DNA of 47,508 nt, taken from JAMOQA01 sp964582785. Lineage in GTDB: Bacteria > Acidobacteriota > Polarisedimenticolia > J045. Position numbers and translations under genes: made by a program. The stretch covers positions 1 through 47,508 of the forward strand of contig CAZOTT010000010.1 in assembly GCA_964582785.1 (NCBI GenBank). The letters run 5' to 3'. This document shows, in pieces, positions 17,345-23,899 of this stretch. Below the pieces are notes generated by a model. It did not search any database. It was given only the letters and a program-made list of their open reading frames with translations, and was not told the origin of the DNA. The stretch's first letter is position 1. Every line of letters starts with the position of its first letter.

Positions 17345-18266
17345 GGGGCAGTTCCCCCGCGGCGTACTCGGCGGCCTCCCGGCGGCCGACGATCATCGTC
17401 CCGCACCCCCGCCCGGTGAAGAGTTCCTCGAGGAGGGCGTCGGGACGGGTCCCGTCCAGCAGGTGGGTGCGCCGGACGCCGCCCGATACCGCCCGCAGGC
17501 AGGCTTCCACCTTCGGGCGCATGCCGCCGGTGATCGTCCCGTCCTCCATCATCCGTTCCAGGTCTCCCGGGGTGGCGAACGGGACGAGGGTCGAGGGGTC
17601 GGCGGGGTCCCGCAGGATCCCGGGCGCCGTCGAGAGGAACAGCAGCTTCTCGGCCTCCATGGCGACGGCCAGCGCCTCCGCCACGGTGTCGGCGTTGACG
17701 TTCAGGGGGCGGCCCTCCCCGTCGATCCCCAGCGGCGCGATCACCGGCATCGCGCCCGCCTCGAGGAGGGTGCCCGGCAGGGAGGGGTCGCAGGACACCA
17801 CGTCTCCCACCTCCCCGAAGTCGACCGTGGCTTCGCCGTCCCGGTCGTCCCGCACCCGGACCGGGGGGCGGCGGCGCAGGGCGAGGAGCGCCCCGTCGAT
17901 CCCGGTCAGGCCGACCGCCCGGACACCGTGGCGGACTAGGCGGGCGACGAGGTCGATCCGCACGCTCCCCGCGGCCACCATCTTGGAGACCTCGAGGACC
18001 TCCGGGGGCGTCACCCGGCGGCCCGCCACGACCCGCGGCTCGATCCCGAGGCGGCGGGACCAGGCGGTGACCTGGGGCCCGCCCCCGTGGACGACGACGA
18101 CGCGGATCGAGAGGGAGTCGAGCAGGGCGAGCTGCTCGGCCAGTCGTTCCGCCGCCCCCTCCCGGGCGAGGACCCCCCCGCCGACCTTGACGACGAACGT
18201 GCGGCCCCGGTAGCGCCGGCCGTAGAGGAGGGCGCCCCGGAGGGCCCGGATCGTCTCCGCGTTCAC
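17337..18266 (-). CDS. argB: N-acetylglutamate kinase
   Basis: A 309-residue amino acid kinase that phosphorylates N-acetylglutamate, the second step of arginine synthesis. Motifs: FVVKVGGGVL (phosphate-binding KxGG, about 25), VVVVHGGGPQVT (about 58-69), GLTGIDGALL, PLNVNADTVAEALAVAMEAEKLLFLS (nucleotide/substrate region) and GGMRPKVEACLRAV (about 250). It begins with GTG at 18266, overlapping the argF' stop by GTGA. An N-terminal arginine-sensing helix is not clearly present (only about 20 residues precede the KxGG strand), so feedback inhibition by arginine is uncertain. Confidence 0.95.
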   Translation of the reverse strand: MNAETIRALRGALLYGRRYRGRTFVVKVGGGVLAREGAAERLAEQLALLDSLSIRVVVVHGGGPQVTAWSRRLGIEPRVVAGRRVTPPEVLEVSKMVAAGSVRIDLVARLVRHGVRAVGLTGIDGALLALRRRPPVRVRDDRDGEATVDFGEVGDVVSCDPSLPGTLLEAGAMPVIAPLGIDGEGRPLNVNADTVAEALAVAMEAEKLLFLSTAPGILRDPADPSTLVPFATPGDLERMMEDGTITGGMRPKVEACLRAVSGGVRRTHLLDGTRPDALLEELFTGRGCGTMIVGRREAAEYAAGELPRE

Positions 18267-19282
18267 GGGAGGAGCTCCCGGAGGACGGCCCGCTGGACGT
18301 GGAGCCGGTTCTCGGCCTGGTCGATCACGGCGGACCGGGGGCCGTCGAGCACCTCGTCCGTGACCACCACGTTCCGCCGGACCGGCAGGCAGTGGAGGAG
18401 AAACCCGTCCCGGGTGGCGGCCATCCGGGCGCCGTCGATCCGCCGGTCCCGGAACGGCTCCCGCGTCCGCCCCTCTCCCTCCGGGTCCCCGAAGTGACGG
18501 AGGCTGCCCCAGCTCTTCGCGTAGACGGCATCGGCCCCGGCGAGCGCCGCGTCCAGGTCGTCCGTCACGTCCACCCCCGCCCCGTTCCGGGCGGCGACCC
18601 GGTGGATCGCCTCCATGTCGTCGTCGTGGAGATCGAACCCGGGAGGCCGGGCGATCGTCACGTCGACGCCGAGCCGCACGGCGTTGATCGCGGCGCTGAC
18701 GGGGACGGCGGTGGGGAGGGGCCGGGGGTGCCAGCACCAGGCGAGCACGAGCCGGCGGCCGCGGGGGCGGGGCCCGAGCCGCTGCCGCAGGGTCAGCGCG
18801 TCCGCGAGGCCCTGGCAGGGATGCCGCCGGGCCGACTCCATGTTGATCACCGGCACCCCCGCGTGCTCCGCGAACCCGCGCACCACCCCGTCCGCCATCG
18901 CTTCCGCGAGGTCGGACCCGGACGGGAAGGCCCGCACCCCGAGCACGTCCGCGTACCGCCCCAGGACCGCCGCCGCCTCGGCCACGTGCTCGGCCGCCTC
19001 CCCGTCCATCACCACGCCGCGGCGGTGCTCGATCCCCCAGCTCCCCTTCCCCGGCTCGAGGACGATGGTGTGCCCCCCGTGGAGGAGCATCGCCGCCTCG
19101 AAGGAGGCCCGGGTACGGAGGGACGGCGCGAAGAAGACCGCGGCCATCGTCCTGCCGTGCAGGGCCTCGTCCGGCTCGCGCCGGTGGCGCAGCTCCTCGG
19201 CCCGGTCCAGCAGGGCGAGGATCTCCTCGTCGGGCCAGTCGTCGGTGGCGAGCAGGTGGCGCGGGTGGCGGGTGCGAGGCAT
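18263..19282 (-). CDS. argF': N-acetylornithine carbamoyltransferase-type enzyme (ArgF')
   Basis: A 339-residue transcarbamylase. The carbamoyl phosphate motif is PSLRTR (53-58) in FFAPSLRTRASFE, not the STRTR of ordinary ornithine transcarbamylase. The C-terminal loop is HCLPVRRNVVVTDEVLD (from 297), not HCLPA-F/H, and the segment WHPRPLPTAVP replaces the usual one. These three differences mark the N-acetylornithine (Xanthomonas) and N-succinylornithine (Bacteroides) group. EHVAEAAAVLGRYADVLG, VPVINMES and DQAENRLHVQ also fit that group. It would make N-acylcitrulline from N-acylornithine. I favour the acetyl form but the sequence does not settle acetyl versus succinyl. The ATG at 19282 has GGAGG upstream; 30 bases separate it from argC and its end overlaps argB by GTGA. 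Confidence 0.9.
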   Translation of the reverse strand: MPRTRHPRHLLATDDWPDEEILALLDRAEELRHRREPDEALHGRTMAAVFFAPSLRTRASFEAAMLLHGGHTIVLEPGKGSWGIEHRRGVVMDGEAAEHVAEAAAVLGRYADVLGVRAFPSGSDLAEAMADGVVRGFAEHAGVPVINMESARRHPCQGLADALTLRQRLGPRPRGRRLVLAWCWHPRPLPTAVPVSAAINAVRLGVDVTIARPPGFDLHDDDMEAIHRVAARNGAGVDVTDDLDAALAGADAVYAKSWGSLRHFGDPEGEGRTREPFRDRRIDGARMAATRDGFLLHCLPVRRNVVVTDEVLDGPRSAVIDQAENRLHVQRAVLRELLP

Positions 19283-19312
19283 CGGGTGGTTCCTCCGGGG
19301 GAAAGGGGTTCT

Positions 19313-20341
19313 TCAGCAGGGAGCGAACCCGGGGTGCTCGAGCCCCAGGGTCTCCGGCAGGCCCAGGGCGAGGTTCATCGCCTGGACCGCCTGCCCGGCC
19401 GCTCCCTTGACCAGGTTGTCGATCGCCACGTCGACCACGATCTCCCGGCCCCCGTCGAGGGCGGTGGCGTGGAGGTGGGCGTGGTTCGTTCCGACCACCG
19501 CCGGCAGCTCGGGGGGGCCGTCGGTCACGTGGACGAAGGGACGGCCGGCCCACCGTTCCCGGAGGAACTCCCGGGGCCGGGCAAGGGGCCGGGCGAGCCG
19601 CGCGTGGACCGTCGCGTGGATCCCCCGGACGAGGGGCGCCGCGTGGACCAGCAGCCGGACGTCCCGGGGCCCGCCCCGGGCGGCGATCTCCGCCCCGATC
19701 TCCAGCCGGTGGCGGTGCCCTTCCCGGGCGTAACCCGTGAACCCGTGGGCCCGCAGGGGGTGGTGGGTCGTCCGGCGCGGCGCCGCCCCGGCTCCCGTGG
19801 ACCCGGTCACCGCGAAGGCGACCGGGGGATGTTCCAGGAAGCCTCCCTCCGCCAGGGGGACGAGGGCCAGCAGCACGGCGGTCGCGAAGCACCCCGGCAC
19901 GGCCAGCCGCCGCCGCCCCGCCAGCTCCCGTCCCCGCACGTCCGCGAGGGCGTAGGTGAACTCCCGCAGGAGCCCGGGAGCCCGGTGTTCCCCGTAGGCG
20001 AGGGCGAACGCCCCGGGATCGTCCAGCCGGAAGTCGGCGGCCAGGTCGACGACCAGGGCGGGGCTCTCCCCGAACCACCGGGGCACGATCTCCTGGGACC
20101 TCCCGTGGGGCAGGGCGAGGAACACCACGTCCGCCCCGCGGGCCGCCCCGGGACCCGGCTCCTCGAAGCGTCCCCCCGCCACGTTCCGGAACGGCAGGTG
20201 GACGTCGGACCAGGGCCGGCCGGCGTGGCTGGCCGAGAACGCGCGGAGCGACGCCACCGCCGGGTGCCCCGCGAGCAGTCGCAGCAGCTCGCCGCCGGCG
20301 AACCCGGCGGCCCCGAGGACCGAGACCCGGAGGTCAGCCAT
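19313..20341 (-). CDS. argC: N-acetyl-gamma-glutamyl-phosphate reductase
   Basis: A 342-residue NADPH-dependent reductase that converts N-acetylglutamyl phosphate to the semialdehyde. The Rossmann motif VLGAAGFAGGELLRLL (8-23) is at the N-terminus; the catalytic cysteine is Cys151 in AVPGCFATA (usually NPGCYPTA) and the catalytic histidine lies in REGHRHRLEIG (about 209-211). VDNL-like VAIDNLVKGAAGQAVQAMNLALGLPE is the standard C-terminal signature. It starts at the ATG 20341, overlapping the end of the P-loop gene by 8 bases. Confidence 0.95.
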   Translation of the reverse strand: MADLRVSVLGAAGFAGGELLRLLAGHPAVASLRAFSASHAGRPWSDVHLPFRNVAGGRFEEPGPGAARGADVVFLALPHGRSQEIVPRWFGESPALVVDLAADFRLDDPGAFALAYGEHRAPGLLREFTYALADVRGRELAGRRRLAVPGCFATAVLLALVPLAEGGFLEHPPVAFAVTGSTGAGAAPRRTTHHPLRAHGFTGYAREGHRHRLEIGAEIAARGGPRDVRLLVHAAPLVRGIHATVHARLARPLARPREFLRERWAGRPFVHVTDGPPELPAVVGTNHAHLHATALDGGREIVVDVAIDNLVKGAAGQAVQAMNLALGLPETLGLEHPGFAPC

Positions 20342-21392
20342 CGAGGGCCTCCCGCACGGCGGCGACCAGTTCCCCCGGCTGCCGGCGGGCGTTCCACGCG
20401 GGAACTCCCAGGCGGGCCCGGATGGCATCCCGGCCCACGGCGTTGTCCGTCGCCGGCCCGGTGACGACCGTCGGACGCAGGCCCCAGGCCTCCCGGAGGA
20501 GCCGGTCGGCCCCCCAGGCCGCGACCGGGTCCGGGGCGCAGGTGACGAGCGCCCGGACCAGGGCGCGGATGTCCGGCGCCCCGAGGATCGTGCCGACCCC
20601 GTAGGCCCCGAGCAGCCCGTCCCCGAGCTCGGCCACGATCACGTCCGGGCGGGCCTCCCGGTCCAGGTGGGTGAGGACCGCCCGGGCCGCGGGCAGGGCC
20701 GCCCGGTCGTCGGTGGAAACCACCCCCGCGTCGTCGAAGGTGAGGGCCATCACCGCCCCGGCGTCGAGCATCGCCAGGGCGTCGCGGCGGAGGGCGACCC
20801 CGGTCAGCTTGGCGGCGGCCACCCGGAACCCGGCGGCGGTCAGCCCGTGGACCAGTTCGCCGGCGGCGACTGTCTTCCCCGAGTCCATGCTGGTCCCGGC
20901 GACCAGGACCAGGGGGGCCCGGCAGTGCAGGTCCGACGGGGCGGCCGGGGCCCCGTCCGCGACCCGGGCCGGGCGGCCGACCCGGTCTCCGAGGGGGGGA
21001 AACGAGAGGACGGCGCCGAGGACCTCCGCCTCGAAGGGGGGGCCGAGGTCCGGGCTGATGGCGGTGCACCGGCCGAGGACGCCGCCGAGGTTCAGGACGT
21101 TGACCCGGTCGCCCACGGCGAGCCGGGAGGGAACCTCCCCGGCGTAGCCGCGGAGGGCCTGCCGGTTCCCGAGGACCCCCGCGACCAGGTGCCCCGCCCG
21201 GAGGGGGACCATCCGGCCCGACGGATCCTCGAGCACGTTGTAGACCGACTTGTCGTTGAGGATCCGCGCCGCGATCACGTAGCCCGGCCGGGAGACGATC
21301 TCCTCCGCGACGATCACGTCCCGGTCGATCCCGGCATGGCGGGCGGCGGAGGCCACCCGGTCCAGCCGGAGGCGGCGCGTCCCTCCGGTCAC
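20334..21392 (-). CDS. Uncharacterised P-loop NTPase within the arginine operon
   Basis: A 352-residue protein not recognisable as any known arginine enzyme. The N-terminal half (about 25-130) is a conserved-looking beta domain: EEIVSRPGYVIAARILN, YNVLEDPSGRMVPL, GVLGNRQALRGYAGEVP, DRVNVLNLGGVLGRCTA. The C-terminal half is a BioD/CobQ-like P-loop fold with Walker A GTSMDSGKT (166-174), a following AKLTG segment, an acidic TFDDAG and a Walker B-like strand VIVAELGDGLLG. No membrane segment. It starts GTG at 21392, overlapping the argG stop by GTGA, and overlaps argC by 8 bases, so it is translated with the pathway enzymes. An ATP-dependent ligase, chaperone or regulatory role are all possible; I cannot choose. 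Confidence 0.75.
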   Translation of the reverse strand: MTGGTRRLRLDRVASAARHAGIDRDVIVAEEIVSRPGYVIAARILNDKSVYNVLEDPSGRMVPLRAGHLVAGVLGNRQALRGYAGEVPSRLAVGDRVNVLNLGGVLGRCTAISPDLGPPFEAEVLGAVLSFPPLGDRVGRPARVADGAPAAPSDLHCRAPLVLVAGTSMDSGKTVAAGELVHGLTAAGFRVAAAKLTGVALRRDALAMLDAGAVMALTFDDAGVVSTDDRAALPAARAVLTHLDREARPDVIVAELGDGLLGAYGVGTILGAPDIRALVRALVTCAPDPVAAWGADRLLREAWGLRPTVVTGPATDNAVGRDAIRARLGVPAWNARRQPGELVAAVREALDG

Positions 21393-22564
21393 CGGGCCCT
21401 CCGGGCCGCCAGCAGGGCGGGCAGGGCGGACAGCCGGGTGAACGCCTCGGCGTCGGCCCCGGTCCAGAGTTCGTGCCGTTCCCCGTAGACCGCCGCCGAG
21501 GGATCGAACAGGGAGTACGGGCTGCGGGCCCCGGTCACCTGGAAGCGTTCCTCGGCGACCCGGACCCGGGTCTCCCCCTCGACATGACGCTGGGAAGAGC
21601 GGACCAGCGAGGCGATGTCCTCCATCACCGGGTCGAAGGCCTGTCCCTCGTGCAGCCGCCGGCCCCAGAACCGGGCCAGGTGGTCCTTCCAGAACGCCTG
21701 CCACGGGGACAGGACCAGCTTCTCGAGCTCCCGGTGCGCGTGCACGAGGACGATCGCCGCGGGGGCGGCGAAGCCGATCCGGCCCCGGATCCCGAGCACG
21801 GTCTCCCCGACGTGGATCCCCCGGCCGACCCGGTAGGGGGCCAGCCGGGCGTCCAGCGCCTCCACCAGGTCCGGCCCCTCGAGGGGCTCCCCGTCCAGGG
21901 AGACCGGGAGACCCTCCTTCCACCCGATGACGAGATCCGCGGGCGGGGGCACGGGAGCCTCCTCGCCCCAGGCGTCCGGGGGAGGCGGGGTCCAGGGGTC
22001 GTGGGTCCAGTCCCCCCCGATCGTGGTTCCCCACAGGCCCCGGTTCACCGAGTAGCGGTCGGCGTCGGGGGGCGGCTCGAAGCCGGCGCGCCGGAGGTCG
22101 GCGCGGGCCTGCTCGCGGGTGAGGCCCGCCTCCCGCACCGGGGCGAGCACCGGGAGGTCGGTGAGCACCCGGAAGGCCACGTCGAACCGGACCTGGTCGT
22201 TGCCCGCCCCGGTCGACCCGTGGGCGATCGCGTCCGCCCCGGTCTCCCGGGCGACCCGGGCGACCTCGATCGCCTGCTGGGTCCGTTCCGCCGCCACCGA
22301 CAGGGGGTAGACCTCGCCGCGGAGCACGTTCCCCCGCACCAGGACCGAGATCCAGCGCTCCCAGGTGGCCTGCCGGGCGTCGATCTCCACGTGCCGGGCG
22401 GCGCCGAGTTCCCGGGCCCGGGCGGCGATCCGGTCCAGCTCCCCGCGGCCCCGGCCGCCGGTGTCCACCGTCACCGTGACGACTTCGGCTCCCTGCCGCC
22501 CCGCGAGGTGCGCGACGCACCACGAGGTGTCCAGTCCTCCCGAGTAGGCCAGCACGACGCGCAT
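21389..22564 (-). CDS. argG: Argininosuccinate synthase
   Basis: A 391-residue N-type ATP pyrophosphatase that joins citrulline and aspartate. It has the PP-loop AYSGGLDTSWCV at residues 5-16, GNVLRGEVYPLSVAAERTQQA, AHGSTGAGNDQVRFDVAF (citrulline/aspartate site), YSVNRGLWGTTIGGDW and ARSPYSLFDPSAAVYGE. The pattern resembles the Bacteroidetes/Xanthomonas type found with argF'. The frame is open 14 codons upstream, but the ATG at 22564 has GGAGG eight bases before it and puts the PP-loop at the expected position; the upstream extension overlaps the ARG-box region. It is the first gene of the operon. Confidence 0.96.
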   Translation of the reverse strand: MRVVLAYSGGLDTSWCVAHLAGRQGAEVVTVTVDTGGRGRGELDRIAARARELGAARHVEIDARQATWERWISVLVRGNVLRGEVYPLSVAAERTQQAIEVARVARETGADAIAHGSTGAGNDQVRFDVAFRVLTDLPVLAPVREAGLTREQARADLRRAGFEPPPDADRYSVNRGLWGTTIGGDWTHDPWTPPPPDAWGEEAPVPPPADLVIGWKEGLPVSLDGEPLEGPDLVEALDARLAPYRVGRGIHVGETVLGIRGRIGFAAPAAIVLVHAHRELEKLVLSPWQAFWKDHLARFWGRRLHEGQAFDPVMEDIASLVRSSQRHVEGETRVRVAEERFQVTGARSPYSLFDPSAAVYGERHELWTGADAEAFTRLSALPALLAARRAR

Positions 22565-22583
22565 GGCGGGTCCCTCCGGTTCG

Positions 22584-22615
22584 TGCATGTATTCTGCAAT
22601 ATGCATAAGTATGCA
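22584..22615 (-). promoter_or_regulatory. Tandem ARG-box-like operators
   Basis: Box 1 is the perfect dyad TGCATA-N2-TATGCA at 22602-22615, which reads as TGCAT-N4-ATGCA, the ArgR half-site spacing. Box 2 at 22584-22598 is TGCAT-N6-TGCA in plus orientation, a weaker copy. They form an AT-rich island in very GC-rich DNA, 20 to 51 bases before the argG start, and box 1 covers the likely -10. Confidence 0.75.
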
Positions 22616-22637
22616 CGTACCGGAAAGCCCGTGTCAA
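22608..22637 (-). promoter_or_regulatory. Arginine operon promoter
   Basis: On the minus strand TTGACA (22632-22637) and CATACT (22608-22613) are 18 bases apart. The -35 is a perfect match and the -10 matches 4 of 6. The -10 lies inside ARG box 1, so ArgR binding would block RNA polymerase. The mRNA would start near 22601, about 37 bases before argG. Confidence 0.65.
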
Positions 22638-22649
22638 GCCCGGACGTGA

Positions 22650-22674
22650 AACGCCGGTCCCCGGGGGGACCGGC
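22650..22674 (-). terminator. Terminator of the pilin pair
   Basis: A GCCGGTCC/GGACCGGC stem (22653-22674) with a 6-base loop lies 28 bases past the stop of the second pilin, followed on the minus strand by GTTTCAC. Strong stem but only three Ts. It sits just upstream of the arginine operon -35. Confidence 0.5.
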
Positions 22675-22701
22675 GGCACTCCGCTCGGGTCGTCTTCCGC
22701 C

Positions 22702-23178
22702 TCAGGAACCGGTTTCCGGGCTCGCGGAGAACTGGCCGTCCTGGAGAACGATGTCGTTGTCGAACCGGTCCCGGGTTTCCCGCGTCACGTCCGCGGGTCC
22801 GTCGGCCCCGTCCCGCCCGTAGCTCTCGAGGGTGTAGTGGCCGCCGGCCGCCGAGTAGACGATGTCGTTGTCCCACCCGTCCCTGGTCTCCACCGTGTTG
22901 TAGACGTTCTCCCGGAGGACCTCCGCCAGCTCGTCGGCGGAGATCCCGTTGGAGGGGAGATGGTTGTTGTCGGTGTTGTAGGCCTCCACGGCGGTCGCCA
23001 GGTTGCGCATCGTCGCCATCGTCTTCCGCTGGCGGGACCGGTCGAGGGCGCTCTGCAGGTTGACCACGGCGATCGCGGAGAGGATCCCCACGATGGCGAC
23101 GCTGATCAGCAGCTCGACCAGGGTGAAACCCCGCTCCCCCGGTCCCGGTTGCCGCCGCTGCCGCTCGTCCCCGCGCAT
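22702..23178 (-). CDS. GspG-like type IV pilin, second copy
   Basis: A 158-residue class III-signal prepilin. After a 17-residue basic leader ending in Gly comes FTLVELLISVAIVGILSAIAVVNL with Phe at +1 and Glu at +5, the prepilin peptidase site. The globular part is GspG-like (DGWDNDIVYS, YTLESYGRDG). It ends in FDNDIVLQDGQF plus a short tail. The stretch ETRDxxDNDIV occurs twice, and the 14 bases coding part of it are identical at both places, suggesting an internal duplication. It is about half identical in its first 60 mature residues to the upstream pilin (LDRSRQRKTMATMRN versus IDRSRQKRTMADMRS). The ATG at 23178 follows GGGGGTG. Probably a minor pilin or alternative subunit. Confidence 0.88.
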   Translation of the reverse strand: MRGDERQRRQPGPGERGFTLVELLISVAIVGILSAIAVVNLQSALDRSRQRKTMATMRNLATAVEAYNTDNNHLPSNGISADELAEVLRENVYNTVETRDGWDNDIVYSAAGGHYTLESYGRDGADGPADVTRETRDRFDNDIVLQDGQFSASPETGS

Positions 23179-23200
23179 GCCGTCACCCCCGGGAAACGGC

Positions 23201-23226
23201 GGCGGGGCAGGGCCCCCGGCCCCGCC
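23201..23226 (-). other. Hairpin between the two pilin genes
   Basis: GGCGGGGC and GCCCCGCC arms with a 10-base loop lie in the 68-base space between the pilins, followed on the minus strand by GCCGTTT. This may lower read-through or protect the upstream transcript, giving more of the first pilin than the second. Inference from position. Confidence 0.4.
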
Positions 23227-23246
23227 CCGCGCCGCCAGGTCCTCGG

Positions 23247-23717
23247 CTACTGCTGCTGGCCCTCGGGCCACTGGACGAAGGCGCCGTCGATGAAGATGAT
23301 GTCGTCGTCGAACGACGTGGTCTTCCCGCCGGTGGCCGTCGTCTCGGTCCCGTCCTTGCCGTAGGAGCGGATCGTGTAGTCGTCCCCGTCCGAGCCGTAC
23401 TTCAGGTTGTTGCTCCAGCCATCCTGGTCCGGGCACTTCTTGATGTAGATCGGCTCCAGGTGCTGGTCCAGGTTCCCGTCGATGTCGACCAGCGAGCCGA
23501 CATCCCCCTCGTCGGGATACTGGTTGTTGTCCACCGAGTAGGACTCGACCGCGGTCCCGATGCTCCGCATGTCGGCCATCGTCCTCTTCTGGCGGGACCG
23601 GTCGATGGCGTTCAGCAGGTTCGGGATCGCGATCGCGGCGATGATCCCGATGATCGCCACCACGATCAGCAGCTCGATCAGGGTGAATCCTTCTTCCTTC
23701 CGTCGCATCACTCGCAT
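23247..23717 (-). CDS. pilA: Major type IV pilin candidate (GspG-like)
   Basis: A 156-residue prepilin with a short leader MRVMRRKEEG, then FTLIELLIVVAIIGIIAAIAIPN, a near-perfect prepilin N-terminus (Phe+1, Glu+5, Pro22). The C-terminal part, with KYGSDGDDYTIRSYGKDG and FDDDIIFIDGAFVQWPEG, is GspG-like and rich in aspartates that could bind calcium as in GspG. Only one cysteine, so no classical pilin disulfide loop. The ATG at 23717 has a perfect AAGGAGGTGA six bases upstream. It sits directly behind a sigma-54 promoter and next to pilR, so it is the likely main pilus subunit. I cannot exclude a type II secretion pseudopilin, but the neighbouring genes are those of a type IV pilus. Confidence 0.88.
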   Translation of the reverse strand: MRVMRRKEEGFTLIELLIVVAIIGIIAAIAIPNLLNAIDRSRQKRTMADMRSIGTAVESYSVDNNQYPDEGDVGSLVDIDGNLDQHLEPIYIKKCPDQDGWSNNLKYGSDGDDYTIRSYGKDGTETTATGGKTTSFDDDIIFIDGAFVQWPEGQQQ

Positions 23718-23753
23718 TTGCCGTCACCTCCTTGGAGTGCGCCCTCCATGAGA

Positions 23754-23768
23754 GCAATCTCTGTGCCA
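23754..23768 (-). promoter_or_regulatory. Sigma-54 promoter of the pilin pair
   Basis: TGGCAC-AGAGA-TTGC on the minus strand, with GG and GC separated by exactly 10 bases, is a full -24/-12 element. It lies 37 bases before the pilA ATG, so transcription would begin near 23743. PilR, whose gene lies just upstream, is the expected activator. Confidence 0.88.
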
Positions 23769-23851
23769 GGTCTGCCGGCGTCAAGAGGAAACAGGAAGTC
23801 CCTGATTCCCCGGAGGTTGGCGGTGACCCGGGCACCGGGGGCCCGGCCGGC

Positions 23852-23899
23852 CCGTGTCCGGGTGACACGGCGTGACGCCCGGGGTGACACCCAGTGTCA
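23852..23899. promoter_or_regulatory. Upstream activating dyads, probable PilR sites
   Basis: Two dyads built on TGTC/GACA: CCGTGTC-N5-GACACGG (23852-23870) and TGACAC-N3-GTGTCA (23885-23899), centres 31 bases apart, with one more TGACG between them. They lie 84 to 145 bases upstream of the -24 element, the usual distance for enhancer sites. TGTC is the core reported for Pseudomonas PilR sites. The second dyad overlaps the pilR stop codon. Confidence 0.6.

Noticed and set aside
18263..19282. Ordinary ornithine carbamoyltransferase (argF)
   Set aside because: PSLRTR and HCLPVRRN motifs belong to the N-acylornithine group, not to STRTR/HCLPA enzymes.
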